DNA from: Lycocorax pyrrhopterus obiensis
Taxonomy: Eukaryota; Chordata; Aves; Passeriformes; Paradisaeidae
Assembly (NCBI GenBank): GCA_014706295.1
Contig: JACSVZ010000008.1
Span: forward strand, 1,054,001-1,118,000
Length of the DNA: 64,000 nucleotides
Reading direction: 5' to 3'
This document shows positions 12,255 through 23,976 of the stretch, in pieces; position 1 is the stretch's first letter, and every line of letters starts with the position of its first letter. The position numbers and the translations under genes were made by a program. The notes under the pieces are model-generated. The model made no database searches and was not told where the DNA came from. It saw only the letters and a program-made list of their open reading frames with translations.

Positions 12255-13045
12255 TACAGAACCCAAGACCCCCAAACCCTTCCCCGTGTGGGCCCTCGGG
12301 AATCTCAGGGGGTTTAACCAGGCCGGGTGCTGGAGCTGCCCCTGGGTCAGGGCAGCCCCTGGGGTCAATCCAGGCTGGGGATGAGCAGCTGGAGCAGCCC
12401 TGGAGAAGGACCTGGGGGTGCTGTGGGTGAGAGCTGGGACCCAGAACCCCCCCGTGCCCTGGGCTGAGCCCCCAGCGTGGGCAGCAGGGGAGGGGGGATT
12501 CTGCCCCTCTGCCCCTGGGCTCAGGTGAGACCCCACCTGCAGAGCTGCCCCAGCCCTGGGGCCCAGCACAGGGAGGACCTGGAGCTGCTGGAGAGAGTCC
12601 AGAGGAGGCTCCAGGATGGTCAGAGGGATGGAGCAGCTCTGCTGGGAGGAAAGGCTGGGAGAGCTGGGATTGTTCAGCCTGGAGAGGAGAAGCTCTGGGG
12701 TGACCTCACTGTGGCCTTGCAGGGCCTGAAGGAGCTGCAGGAAACATGGAGAGAGACTCTTGACAAGGGCTGGAGGGACAGGACACAGGGAATGGCTTCC
12801 CAGTGCCAGAGGGCAGGGATGGATGGGATATTGGGAAGGAATTGTTCCCTGGGAGGGTGGGCAGGCCCTGGCACAGGGTGCCCAGAGAAGCTGTGGCTGC
12901 CCCTGGATCCCTGGCAGTGTCCAAGGCCAGGTTGGACATTGGGGCTTGGAGCAGCCTGGGACAGTGGAAGGTGTCCCTGCCCATGGCAGGGGTGGCACTG
13001 GGTGGGCTTTGGGGTTCTTTCCAGCCCAAACCATTCTGGATTTGT
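12255..13045 (+). mobile_element. Longest CR1 copy, with ORF2 terminus and 3' UTR
   Basis: Sense CR1 of about 790 bp, the longest in the window. Near 12390-12430 it keeps the end of ORF2: 'ctggagaaggacctgggggt' encodes LEKDLGVL, typical of the CR1 reverse-transcriptase C-terminus. The 3' UTR follows with the same blocks as the other type A copies, ending near 'accattctggattt'. The 5' boundary is uncertain. A 327-codon frame on the opposite strand (12051-13034) is an artefact of its GC richness. ORF2 is incomplete, so the copy is dead. Confidence 0.9.
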
Positions 13046-14409
13046 GTGTCCACTGTGGCCTTATTGATCCATATAAAAAGCAGGAGCTGAAAAATCAGCA
13101 TCTTCCCTTCCCTGCTGCATTTTGCATCCCATTTTCCCCTTGCAGCAGGCTGTCTTCCTGGCACTGCTGTTGGGACTGATTGTACAGTTAGCCCTTTATT
13201 CGTGTGTGCATAAATTTGACTTCTTTTAAAGGAAGCAGCTCCTGTAATCGCCTTGCCAGAACAGATTAGGAGAGGGAGTGTGCAGATCACAACACTCCTC
13301 TGCTGCCTTTGACAACGAGGATTTCATCAGCCTGCTTGAAGTGCTGCTTGCAGCCTCAGGGGTGGCCAGAGAGCAGCAGGAAGTTCATTTATTCCTTTAT
13401 TTTTTCCTCTTCAGACATACTTTATGCTGTTCGTGTATTTTTCCCTCCTAATTCACAACAAGCTGGGGTGTTCGGGGCACCCAGTGTTGCAGCTGGGGAG
13501 GAGAGAATTGTGGTCAGCACGAGGTTTGCTCTGCCCATCACTGCAGCTCTGATCTGGCTGTTTCAGTGCTGATGAGTTTTTCTATCCCAGAGAACGCCTG
13601 GACTATAATTGCTTCATAAGCACGGGCACTTGGTGATTAGAAATTCCTTTTCATTCCTGATTAAATAGCAAGGCACAGTCTTTAACAAAAACAGGACACT
13701 TAAAATTCCGGTGTTCGCGTTTAAGGGACGTTGATTTTCACGGGCAGAAAAGCTCTCCCCGAATTTGCACCTGAAGAACAAACGTTAATGCAGATTCAGG
13801 TTAATGACAGGTTGATTTAAGGCTTTCTTCTCCTGTTAACCCGAGAGGAAATCACACAGCAAGCTTCAAAATTGGGTTTATGCCTGTTAGAGGCGTGCTA
13901 ATGATGTGAAGAGTTTTGAATAGTTAAAATTCAGGTTAGAAACTTTATGTGGGTGTTTTGTTTGGTTTTTCTTTTGTTAATCTAAAGGCTTTGTGGAGCC
14001 CAGCTTGATTGTTGGAGAGCCACTCACTTGGTGTTTCTGCTGAGCTTCCAGCTGGGAGTGCTGGGCATATCTGTCCAGGAAAATGGAATTAGAGCACCTG
14101 CAGGGAGTAATTCTGCCTTTACAGACTTGTCTGAGCCGCTCTGGGGGAGAATATGAGAACCAAACTCAGGAGATCCCTTGCCCAGCTGTTTTTGGTCGCA
14201 CCTGTGTTCTCTGACGTTGGCTCGGTGGCACAGGACAGCCCTCAGCTCCCAGACACCCACCAGCCCACGGTGGAGATCATCAAACACAAAATGCCACCAG
14301 AATTCAGGTTCCTGCGCAGGTCTGGCTGAGGAATGGCTCCTGTGCTGCGGGTGCAGGGCAAGGCACAGCGTTCAGCTGGGAATGGTGTGATTGGGGTGGG
14401 CTTAGATGG
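13046..14409. other. Intron, nothing recognised
   Basis: No exon or repeat family is visible. The sequence is moderately AT-rich around 13600-13980. Confidence 0.5.
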
Positions 14410-14673
14410 GATTTCTGTGTTTGCTCCTTGATTTGCTGTGTTCCTCAGGGCCCTGGATGGGTTTGTGCAGTGCCAGCAGCTCCTCAGGTGCTGTACCTTG
14501 GATTTGAGCTGTCTCTGCCCCTTTTTGCTGTGCCTTGACGAGATTTCTGTGTTTGCTCCTTGATTTGCTGTGTTCCTGGGGGCCCTGGACGGGTTTTGTG
14601 CAGTGCCAGCAGCTCCTCAGGTGCTGTACCTTGGATTTGAGCTGTCTCTGCCCCACTGTGCTGTGCTGTAATC
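14410..14673 (+). repeat. 132-bp tandem duplication
   Basis: Two adjacent copies start 'gatttctgtgtttgctcctt' at 14410 and 14542. They share 'gcagtgccagcagctcctca' and 'ggatttgagctgtctctgcc' and differ at a few bases, including one indel. The duplication explains the repetitive antisense frames here. Confidence 0.93.
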
Positions 14674-15616
14674 GCCACTCTGACCACAAAACGTGTTTAT
14701 TTGCGATTGCTGTTCAGTGGATAAAGATTAAACCAGTCTGCTGCTTCTCACAGAACTGAGGAAGGTTTGAGCACTGGCAGCCCTTGAATCCTTGTCTGAC
14801 CTCATGTGAAATTCATGTGGAAGTTTGGGTCCCTCAGGACATCGTTCCAGTACAGGAAGATGGCAGAGATATGTCTGAAGGCAACGTTTTTGTCCAGGTT
14901 AAGCCTCTTAAACCTTGTTTAACTCCCTCCTCAGCCCCAACCCCCTGTGCTGTTCCTGGCAGCTTTTCTCCCTGCCCACAAGATAATGCCAGGCTTTTTC
15001 CTTGCGTGGCAGCCGAGCAGGATTTATGGCCGTGGCTTATCCAAACAACCTGTAAAAGTGTTATAGAGTGTTTAAAAAATAATCGTTGTTATAATTCAAG
15101 CGAAAAGCAAACAAACACTTGCATTCTCCACTGTGTGCACAGACCTTAACTCAGAATGGGGGAGTGGAAGAAAAGACATTATTGGGAGAAATTTCTGTTT
15201 TCTCTCTGAAAGGGGCTGTTGAAATGAAATACTCTGTTTTAATAACACCGAGATGTTAAGGCTGCACACACTGCACACGATTTACTTGACCTTTATAAAT
15301 AGAACAGCCTTGTCTCTCTATTGGAAAACAAAAAAACCCTCTGAAAGCAGCATGCAGATTTATTAACCAGCACAGAGAGGAACTGTTAGATTTTGTTCCA
15401 TGAGCAGGAAGGCAGATTGTCCAAGGAGGGTTTGGAGAGAATAGCACCACATACAGCAGCTTTTTGGGATGGCTGCCTTGCCCCCCCCACCCCAAAAAAA
15501 AAAAAAGCAGATCCATGAAAGTGGCAGGTGGGAAGTGTTGCATTCCTGAGGTCTCGTGCAAGAGTCGCAGTTTGGGAGCAAGGAAGTGCTGGGATGGGTG
15601 AACACCTTGTGAAACT
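14674..15616. other. Intron, nothing recognised
   Basis: No gene or repeat family is recognised. A homopolymer junction (eight C, ACCCC, then a run of A) lies at about 15481-15506. Confidence 0.5.
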
Positions 15617-15840
15617 GTGCCGGGGGAGGTTTGGATTGGATATAGAAAAAACTTCTCCATGGAAAGTGTGGTCAGGCATTGGAAGGGGCTGCTCAGGGAG
15701 GTTTGGAGTCCCCATATCCCTGGAGGTGTCCAGGGAGGGCCTGGATGTGGCACTTGGAGACATTTGGTGAACGTAGCGGTGCTGGGCTGATGTTGGACTC
15801 GATCTTAGAGGGCTTTTCCAGCCTCAGTGGTTCTGTGATG
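15617..15840 (+). mobile_element. CR1 3' end, type B
   Basis: A different CR1 subfamily from the type A copies. Landmarks: 'ggaggtttggattggatat', 'aacttctccatggaaag', 'gctcagggaggtttggagtc', 'ctggaggtgtccagggaggg', and terminal 'cctcagtggttctgtgat'. Sense orientation, 5'-truncated, non-coding. Confidence 0.9.
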
Positions 15841-16009
15841 AGAAGTGAGTGCTGCCAGCTGCTGGAATCACACACTGGAGAGGGAACAACCATGGGAATT
15901 GAAATCTTAGTGTTGCCTTTAGCCCCCATTTAGAACCACGGCACCTAAAGGACACCGAGGCTACAGGTGGTTAAAGACCTGGTAATTTTATTCTTGGAAT
16001 AGATGGGGA

Positions 16010-16272
16010 GAATCATGGAATGGTCTGGGCTGGAAGGGGCCTCAAAGCCCACCCAGTGCCACCCCTGCCATGGGCAGGGACACCTCCCACTGTCCCAGGC
16101 TGCTCCAAGCCCCAATGTCCAACCTGGCCTTGGACACTGCCAGGGATCCAGGGGCAGCCACAGCTTCTCTGGGCACCCTGTGCCAGGGCCTGCCCACCCT
16201 CCCAGGGAACAATTCCTTCCCAATATCCCATTCCCTCTGGCAGTGGGAAGCCATTCCCTGTGTCCTGGCACT
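16010..16272 (-). mobile_element. CR1 3' end, type A, antisense
   Basis: Reverse-complement type A copy. The 3' terminus is at the left (gaatcatggaatggtctggg) and it runs to 'cattccctgtgtcctgg'. Very close in sequence to the copies at 17366, 25518 and 51496, suggesting young activity of this subfamily. Confidence 0.92.
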
Positions 16273-17365
16273 ACAAAGGGGGTCCAAGCAAGGAGAATGT
16301 CACAGTTCCCTTAGCTGGAGGAGGTGGATTCCTCTTCTTAGTGTTCCGTAATGGAGAATCCCAGGAGTTCTCATTCCTGGAGGGAAACTCTCTCACACAG
16401 TTCAAGTGCTTTTCCAAAATCTGCCTGTGCATCACAGCTGCCTGAAATGCTTTGTGAGACGAGCAGAGGTGTTTCGTTTCAGATAAGGTGGATCTTAGTG
16501 GGTGAAACAGGGGTGGATAAACCAAATTCCACTGGAGATAAAGGATTTTTCAAACCTGCTGCAAAAGGAGATGTGGAAGTGCACTCAGGATGAACAACGA
16601 CCCGCACAGGCTTTGGCTGCTTTTTCTTGGGTTTGAGTTTTCCATTGCGCTCTGGCTGCTGTTGCTGATTGGGAGAACAGGCTGAATTTAGATTTTTAAA
16701 AAGAACGCTCAAAGTTGTGCTGTTTGCTCACTGACTTGACAGGCTGGAATGTTTTTCTCCTTAAGCTCACTAAAGGAAGGTGTGTTTTCCAAGAATTCCA
16801 GTGCCAGTTAATTCCACTGTTCAGTGTTTAACACAGGCTTGGGCTGATCTTTCCAATCACCTGCACTCCTCAATATCTGGGATATATATGGGATATTAGC
16901 ATTTATGTCAAGAGCTCGTGTCTGCTTTTGACTTTAAAAAAGAATTGCTGTCTTTAAAATGCACGTAAATTTCAAACGACGCTTTTTGGGCCTGTTGGGA
17001 TGAAACTGCATTTGAATTGTTTCAGTTCCCTGCAGCAGTTCCTGTTTCCTACACGGAAATAACTCTGCTCCTTGGCAGACATGTTTTCTCCATCCCTTTT
17101 TAGCTCTTTCTGTATATTCCTTCATGTAAATATTTCCCCAGTGCAGCCTGCGGAGTGTGGAACAGACTCAGAGCACGGGAGAGCTCCAGCAGGGCTCTGC
17201 AGAAAGTTATCAAGGTTTCTTTCCTAGTCCTGTGAAATATTTGGGACAGAGGAAAGGAGCTGTTTCCTTGGAAACCCATGAGTGCTGTATTGGAAGAATA
17301 CATGATGATACTTGTGATGCCCTGATGTCCCGTTCTGCTGTTTGTTGTGGTTTTGTTTTGCTTCG
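16273..17365. other. Intron, nothing recognised
   Basis: No gene or repeat family is recognised between two antisense CR1 copies. Local sequence is AT-rich around 16860-17000. Confidence 0.5.
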
Positions 17366-17594
17366 TTATCATGGAATCCCAGAAGGGTTTGGGTTGGAAG
17401 GGACCTCAAAGCCCACCCAGTGCCACCCCTGCCATGGGCAGGGACACCTTCCACTGTCCCAGGCTGCTCCAAGCCCCAATGTCCAACCTGGCCTTGGACA
17501 CTGCCAGGGATCCAGGGGCAGCCACAGCTTCTCTGGGCACCCTGTGCCAGGGCCTGCCCACCCTCCCAGGGAACAATTCCTTCCCAGTGTCCCA
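17366..17594 (-). mobile_element. CR1 3' end, type A, antisense
   Basis: Starts at the 3' terminus 'atcatggaatcccagaaggg' and runs to 'gggaacaattccttcccag'. Nearly base-for-base the same as the copy at 16010 over their shared part. Confidence 0.92.
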
Positions 17595-18519
17595 CCAAAT
17601 CTGATGCAAGGTCCCTCTGCCATTTCCTTCTTCCTTTCCTCTTCTGCCACATTAAACCCTCGGGTCCTTCTGGCTCCTTGCAGCCCCATTCCCAGCCTGA
17701 GCATTCCTCCTGGCCTGGGGCTCAGCTTTCTGCTTTGTTCTGGCTGATGTTTGTTCCACTGCCCCGTGGAAGCAGTGGGATAGCCCGGGGCTGGGACTTG
17801 CAGGCGGAGCAGGAGGGGAGAAACCGTTTGGGAGGCTGGTGGAAGGAAAGGAGAGAGAAATCCACGGTGCTGTCTGCACCAGGAATGGCAAATGAGGCAC
17901 TCAGACGGAAAAGGAACATGATCCAGAGCTGCTGCAATGGGAGGCCAGCGTTTTGGAGCTGGGAGATGGTGTGGGAAGGTGATGAGACACGAGGGTGGTG
18001 GAAAAGGGGAGAGTAAGTGCAGGGTGGTAATGCAAGGGAAAGCAAGCAATCCCACCAGTACATTATGGGAGCAAACCTCGTTTTCTGCTCGCATGGTGCA
18101 GATAAAGGTAACTTAATTCTCTGCCCTCCTCTGGCTCATGTTTTTCTGTCACAGTTCTCAGCCTCGAGACCTGGTTCTTCTCTGCAGTGCCCTGCTTGGA
18201 GCTTTCCTCTGACCAAAGGTTTTGTGTCGAGGACCTGGGCAGCGGAGTGGCAGCACATTTGAACTGTAAATGGTGGGGCTGTCCTGGCTCGCCGAGGGAG
18301 GCAGAAGAGCCGTGTGAGAGGGAGCCTTAATGCCTGGTGCTGCCTGTCCTCCAGAAACAAGTGCTGCTCCTGCTTTCCCTTGAAAGGGCCCTGTTGGGAA
18401 AGGGCCCTTGGGAATGCCTCAGTGGATCCCACGCTGGGATTCTGGCTTGCCAGGCTGGAACACCCGCAGGTCACAGTTGCTTCTAAAGATCATGGAGTGA
18501 TCTCCAAAACTTGCTCGGG
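17595..18519. other. Intron, nothing recognised
   Basis: Overlapping frames on both strands (for example 17369-18094 on the minus strand) arise from the adjoining CR1 and show no conserved features. No exon is recognised. Confidence 0.5.
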
Positions 18520-18934
18520 GTCTGGAATGTGAATCCTGTGAGGAGCGGCTGAGGGAGCTGGGAAAGGGGCTCAGCCTGGAGCAAAGGAGGCTCAGGGGGG
18601 ACCTTGTGGCTCTGCACAACTCCCTGACAGGAGGGGGCAGCCGGGGGGGGTCGGGCTCTGCTCCCAGGGAACAGGGACAGGACAAGGGGAAACGGCCTCA
18701 GGCTGGGCCAGGGGAGGCTCAGGTTGGACAGCAGCAGGAATTTCTGCATGGAAAGGGTGCTCAGGCCTTGGCAGGGGCTGCCCAGGGAGCTTTGGAGTGC
18801 CCATCCCTGGAGGTGTCCAAGGAAGGGCTGGAGGTGGCACTCAGTGCTCTGGGCTGGGGACAAGGTGGGCATCGGGCACAGGGTGGGCTCCATGGGCTGG
18901 GAGGGCTTTTCCAGCCTCAGGGACTCTGTGATAT
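18520..18934 (+). mobile_element. CR1 3' end, type B
   Basis: Sense type B copy. Landmarks: 'gaggagcggctgagggagct', 'ccctgacaggagggggcagc', 'ggttggacagcagcaggaat', 'ggaaagggtgctcaggcctt', 'ggtggcactcagtgctctgg', terminal 'cctcagggactctgtgat'. About 415 bp, non-coding. Confidence 0.92.
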
Positions 18935-19838
18935 TAAAACAAAATGGGGCTTTTGCTCAGAAATGCTCTTGGCTCATCTTGTTTTAGGAATTCCACTAAG
19001 AACCCCATGCCTCGTGTTTGTCAGATATCCCCACGCTCGTGTCTCATGGCTGGGATATTGCCTTTGGCTGTAACTAAAGGAGGAACCAACACTCTGGAGC
19101 AGGAGGACACAGCCCTCAGCACTGTCTCCCCACAGAGGGGAGATCCCAGAGCCACAGCAGGGATGAGAGCAGCACGAGGCAAATGCCTCCAGAGAAACCC
19201 TCTCACCAAAACCAAACCCCAACACAAAACCCACAACACAACCCCAGGCAGGGAAAGCTCCACTCTCAGGGCAAAGTGTCCTTAATAAAATCTCAGATTG
19301 TAAAGAACAATCTGCAGGGGGCAGTTGGAGGTGGGCTGGGGATCCACAGAAATTCCTATAAACTATTCCTAATTCCCACACAGTGTGTGAGAAACTCCAG
19401 GGATAGCTGCAATCTATCCCCCACATCCAGCCACATAAAATCACCAGACAGAGAGAACGTCAAGGAATTGTTTTGAAGAGTAATAGTGACAAATGTGCTC
19501 GGAGAAAGCGAGCTCCGAATTCTGATGGAAGGCAAGGAAAAGATGAAGAGCTTTGAATTTGAAGGGCTTTGGGAAACAGCCCTGTTCTTTGATCAAAACA
19601 ACTCTCCTCCAGAGGCACTGAATGCTTCCAGGATTTTCAGCCTGGAAAGATACTGAAGGGAAAACATCCTATTTCTAGCAAATGAGAGGATATTTCTGAA
19701 CAAGTAGTAACCTCACATTCCATGGCATCCCTTGTCCTCAGGGAATGCTAACGGGAATGGACAGATGGAGGTAAATGGACACAGCAAAACAAAAGTTGCT
19801 GCCCAGGGAAAGCTAAGGAATGGCATGGAGACCAGGGA
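18935..19838. other. Intron, nothing recognised
   Basis: A CA/AC-rich stretch lies near 19200-19240. No gene or repeat family is recognised. Confidence 0.5.
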
Positions 19839-20163
19839 AATCACAGAACCAGTGAGGCTGGAAAAGCCCTTCAGGATCATCCGGTCCAGCCTGTGCCTGA
19901 TGCCCACCTTGTCCCCAGCCCAGAGCACTGAGTGCCACCTCCAGCCCTTCCTTGGACACCTCCAGGCATGGGCACTCCAAACCTCCCTGGGCAGCCCCTG
20001 CCAAGGCCTGAGCACCCTTTCCATGCAGAAATTCCTGCTGCTGTCCAACCTGAGCCTCCCCTGGCCCAGCCTGAGGCCGTTTCCCCTTGTCCTGTCCCTG
20101 TTCCCTGGGAGCAGAGCCCGACCCCCCCGGCTGCCCCCTCCTGTCAGGGAGTTGTGCAGAGCA
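19839..20163 (-). mobile_element. CR1 3' end, type B, antisense
   Basis: Reverse complement of the type B tail: 'aatcacagaaccagtgaggc' at the left, ending 'ctgtcagggagttgtgcaga'. It is a close inverted partner of the sense copy at 18520-18934, about 1 kb away, so a transcript across both could fold back. Confidence 0.92.
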
Positions 20164-21797
20164 GTTGGTGTTGGGATATTCCTCGAAACTCAGCGTGATT
20201 GTCACGGTCAGTGCTCCCGCAGCAGAACCAGCAATGAGAAAATAGCATTTGGAATGTGCCGGCCTCTCCCCCACCTGCCTTTGAGGGGAAGGAAAGCAGC
20301 AGCAGCACTGCCCTGCCCCCAGCCCCATCCTCCTGCTCTTCCACAGACACCTCCTGAGCTTCCTGCTGCTGCTCTCTCTCCAGCTGAACGTTACCAAGCT
20401 GTGTGGCTGCTCAGAGTTCATCCTGCCTGCCACAAGGTGCTTGTCCAGCTCTAATCTGGTTTATTGGCAGACTAGACAGAGCCTGCAGGATGTGCTGCCA
20501 CGGCTGTATCCCGGAGTGACCCTTCTGGCAGGACGCACGTCTTGCCCTTCCCTCCCCACCGGCTGCTCCTTGGCACTTGGCGGGGGGGGGATGTTTGGAT
20601 AATGCCACACATCTTGCAAATATTTATGTCTGCAAGCCTGCCTGCACACGTCAGGCCTCCTGCTGACTCGGGAAGTAGGAGGAAATAGTTCTCCCTAAAA
20701 TCTCCCTGAGAATATTTATTGGAAGACTGAGGCTCCGAGCGCTGTCTGCATTCCACTGTCACACACCTCTGGCATTTCAACCAGGGACTTCTCCAGGCTG
20801 GAGAGAGCTGATGGAGCTTCCCTGGTGACAGTCCCATCCATCCCCAGCGCTGGGTGAATCAGAGTGAGGGATGTGAAATCTCTGTCGCTTTTCTCCCCTC
20901 CCCATCCATCACAATTCCTGTGGATCCCCCCACTAAACTTTCCCTGGAGCAGCTCTGTATTTCCCTGGCTGTGACAGCGTTCCCTGTGGATGTGCTGATG
21001 TCAGGGAGGAGCAAAGTGCTTTTGCAGAGCCCATCCATCTCTGCTGGCCCACAGTGCATTTGGAGGAGCTCCTGACGTGCTCCCAGCCTCTGATCCAGGA
21101 GAGCAGAGTGAGCTGTCTCTGCTCAGAGGATCTCTAATTGGATTTCTGCATCTATGTAAATTAGGTTAAACCCCCCCTTGGCAGATTTCCTGCCTGTTGC
21201 ACCAGGGTGAAGCCATCTCCGTGGTGCCATCAGCAGCTCCCTTCTCAGGGAACCTGGGTGCAGCTCACTGTCCGCACCTTCCTTTATCCCCAGGGAGCCA
21301 CGCAGCCCTCCAAGGCACTAATAAACCTGGGGGAACTGATTGAGCTGCCATTTATCTCCACTCCTCATCCCTGCCTCCAGTCAGGGGTCACTGCGTGGAG
21401 CTGCCAGGACTGGAAGCCTCCATGGATAATGGTTTGATGGATGGAGAAACCCCTGCCTTTCAACTACATGGTTCTTTCCAAGATGGATCGTCGTGACCTT
21501 CAGGATGTGTTGTCTGGGTCTCCGTGGCTCCATCTTGCTTGCTGAGCTCCTTCTGGAGGAGTTTGGGTTGTTTCTGGGTCCCTGGGTGTGGAGACATATG
21601 GGGACGTGTGTTTTCTCTGCTATTTCTGTAGGTGCAGAAAGGCTCCAGCGCAGCTGTGCTGGGTGTGAGCGCTGAAACTGTGAAATGCACGGGGGTAACA
21701 TCCCTCCAAAGTCTGCCTGGTTTTGGCCTGGCATCCCTGAGAGACACCCATCCCCCTTCACATCGCTTTGCTGCGTGTTCTGGAAGAATTCTGGAAG
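20164..21797. other. Intron, nothing recognised
   Basis: About 1.6 kb with no exon, RNA gene or repeat family recognised. Confidence 0.5.
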
Positions 21798-21996
21798 AAT
21801 TTCTCCATGGAAAGGGTGTTCAGGCCTTGGCAGGGGCTGCCCAGGGAGGTTTGGAGTGCCCATCCTGGAGGTGTCCAAGGAAGGGCTGGAGGTGGCACTC
21901 AGTGCTCTGGGCTGGGGACAAGGTGGGCATCGGGCACAGGGTGGGCTCCATGGGCTGGGAGGGCTTTTCCAGCCCAAATGCTTCTCTGGTTTTGTG
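21798..21996 (+). mobile_element. CR1 3' end, type B, short
   Basis: Starts 'aatttctccatggaaagggt' and ends near 'ccagcccaaatgcttctctg'. A strongly 5'-truncated type B copy, very similar to 18725-18920. Confidence 0.9.
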
Positions 21997-23551
21997 TTTT
22001 CACCTCTAATTAGCTGCGGAAAGCTTCTGCTGTTTGCTTCGGGTAATCAAGGAGCTTCTTAATTGTGCTCCGAGGGCTCGGTAGTGGTTCCTCAAAATGC
22101 AGCTCATGTGGGAGTTCCTTGGAGCTGTCAGAGATTGCAGGAGGAGGCAAATTGTGTTGGCAAGAGCCAACTTCTTCTCCTGCCTGAGCTTGCCAACATT
22201 TCTGGTATCTAAACTTGGGGCTTTGTAGGATGCAAAAGAGGAGCCTAAAAAAGGGGTGGTAAATTAAGATCTCTGGGGTGAGACACGTTAAAATGCAAGT
22301 TAACCAACTCTTGCCTACAGTATTTTTATACCAACAACAATTTTCAGCGTAGGTGAAAGGAGATTTGAATATTTTTTTTTGCTGAAATGATTTTTCTTTT
22401 TAAATGTCGGATGCCAAAATGTGATATCATGAACAGCAGTGTACTGATATATTTAGAAATCCTAAGTGGAGCTGCCTGAGCAACATTCTCTGCAGAGAAA
22501 CTCGATTCTGCAACTCTAAGTTGTATTTAAGTATGGGAAAACCTGGAAATGTGGAAGTTATTTTCCTGCTTTCCAGGTTTAGAGTTGCTTAACCTGTTGT
22601 TTGTCTCTTTTTAAATTGGCATTTTGGTTAAAAATTTTAGCGGACTCCTGTGAAGAACATTCTTCCAGCCCACTGTGCAGGAGCAGCCTCGCTGAAGATG
22701 CTTAAGATCCTGCTCAGAGATTTCCTCCTAAAACCTGAAGATGGGCTGTGGGCTGTGTGTTGTGGGAAAGGGAAGCACTGTAAAGAAAATCCACAAGTGT
22801 ATTTCAAGGCCTTCGTGTTACTCGGTCCCAGACTTGAATCCTACTCTCATTCCCGGTTACGGGGACAGGAATAGCTCTCCGGAGCTATATTTAAAATTCC
22901 CTTGAAGGAACATCCAAAGTGGGCTTTATCCAGAGCCAAAACAAACAGCTAATGCAGAGTTATCAGCTATTAATGGCACTGGAGTCCAAACAAGCCCCAG
23001 ATCTTACCCGAAGGTCTGAGCTTTCCTCTCCTGCTCTGCTCCTCGCAGGGAGTTGTGCAAAGATCCGTTTGTTCCCTCGCAGGTTTTAGGATTTGAGGGC
23101 ATTATCCAGCGTTCCACCCTTCAGAAGTGCCCTGTGCTGGGGGATTGTCCCTGCTCCGGGAGCTTTGGCACTAAAGGTGCTCAGGGAGGACCCTCCACCT
23201 CGCCTTGGCACCAAGAATGGGACTTTGGGTGCCAGTGCAGCTTTGCTGAAGGCTATGGGCTTCAAGCTGGTGCTTGAGGGATTAAATAATCCTCCTGGAA
23301 GTTCTGGTTCTTAGATGGGAACGTGGGAGCTGCCAACAATCCGTGACCCAGCCTGCTGGGAAGGGAGGAGTGCCAGGAACGGTTTGGACTGCTGTCTCCT
23401 GCTGATGCTCATTCTGGTGTCACTGAAGGCTTCGTGGTTCTCAGCTGCCAGTCTGGAACCTCTGGGTGCGTGGCCAGGCCACGGGAGATGAGTTATGCAG
23501 ATACTTCAGCGTAAAGAGGACATGGAACTGTTGGAGCAATTCCTGAAACTG
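21997..23551. other. Intron, AT-rich in the middle
   Basis: The stretch 22200-22640 is AT-rich with T runs (for example near 22371-22380). No exon or repeat family is recognised. Confidence 0.5.
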
Positions 23552-23976
23552 CTGAGGGGACTGGAGCACCTCCCCTATGGAGCCAGGCTGGGAGAGCTGG
23601 GGCTGCTCAGCCGGGAGGAGAGAAGGTTGTGTGGAGAGCTCACAGCTCCTTCCAGGGTCTGAAGGGATACAGGGAAACTGGAGAGGGACCCTGCAGCAGG
23701 AACTGGAGGGACAGGACACAGGGAATGGGTTCAGAGTGACAGAGGGGAAATTCAGGTTCCATACACAGAATAAACTCTGCCCTGGGAGGGTGGGCAGGCC
23801 CTGGCACAGGGTGCCCAGAGAAGCTGTGGCTGCCCCTGGATCCCTGGCAGTGTCCAAGGCCAAGCTGGACGGGGCTTGGAGCAGCCTGGGATAGTGGAAG
23901 GTGTTTGGGACAGCCCAGAGGGGGTGGAAAAAGGTGATTTTAGGGTCCCTTCCAACCTAAACCACTCTGGGATTGC
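23552..23976 (+). mobile_element. CR1 3' end, type A variant
   Basis: Sense copy starting near 'gctgaggggactggagcacc' and passing through 'ggctgggagagctggggctg', 'gggtgggcaggccctggcac', and 'tcccttccaacctaaaccac' to 'tctgggattgca'. Internal differences (gacggggcttgg without the 'attgg' block) separate it from the most common type A copies. Confidence 0.9.

Noticed and set aside
12051..13034. 327-codon open frame on the minus strand
   Set aside because: It lies over the sense CR1 copy. The same peptide pieces recur wherever type A CR1 occurs, so it is antisense of a GC-rich repeat and not a gene.
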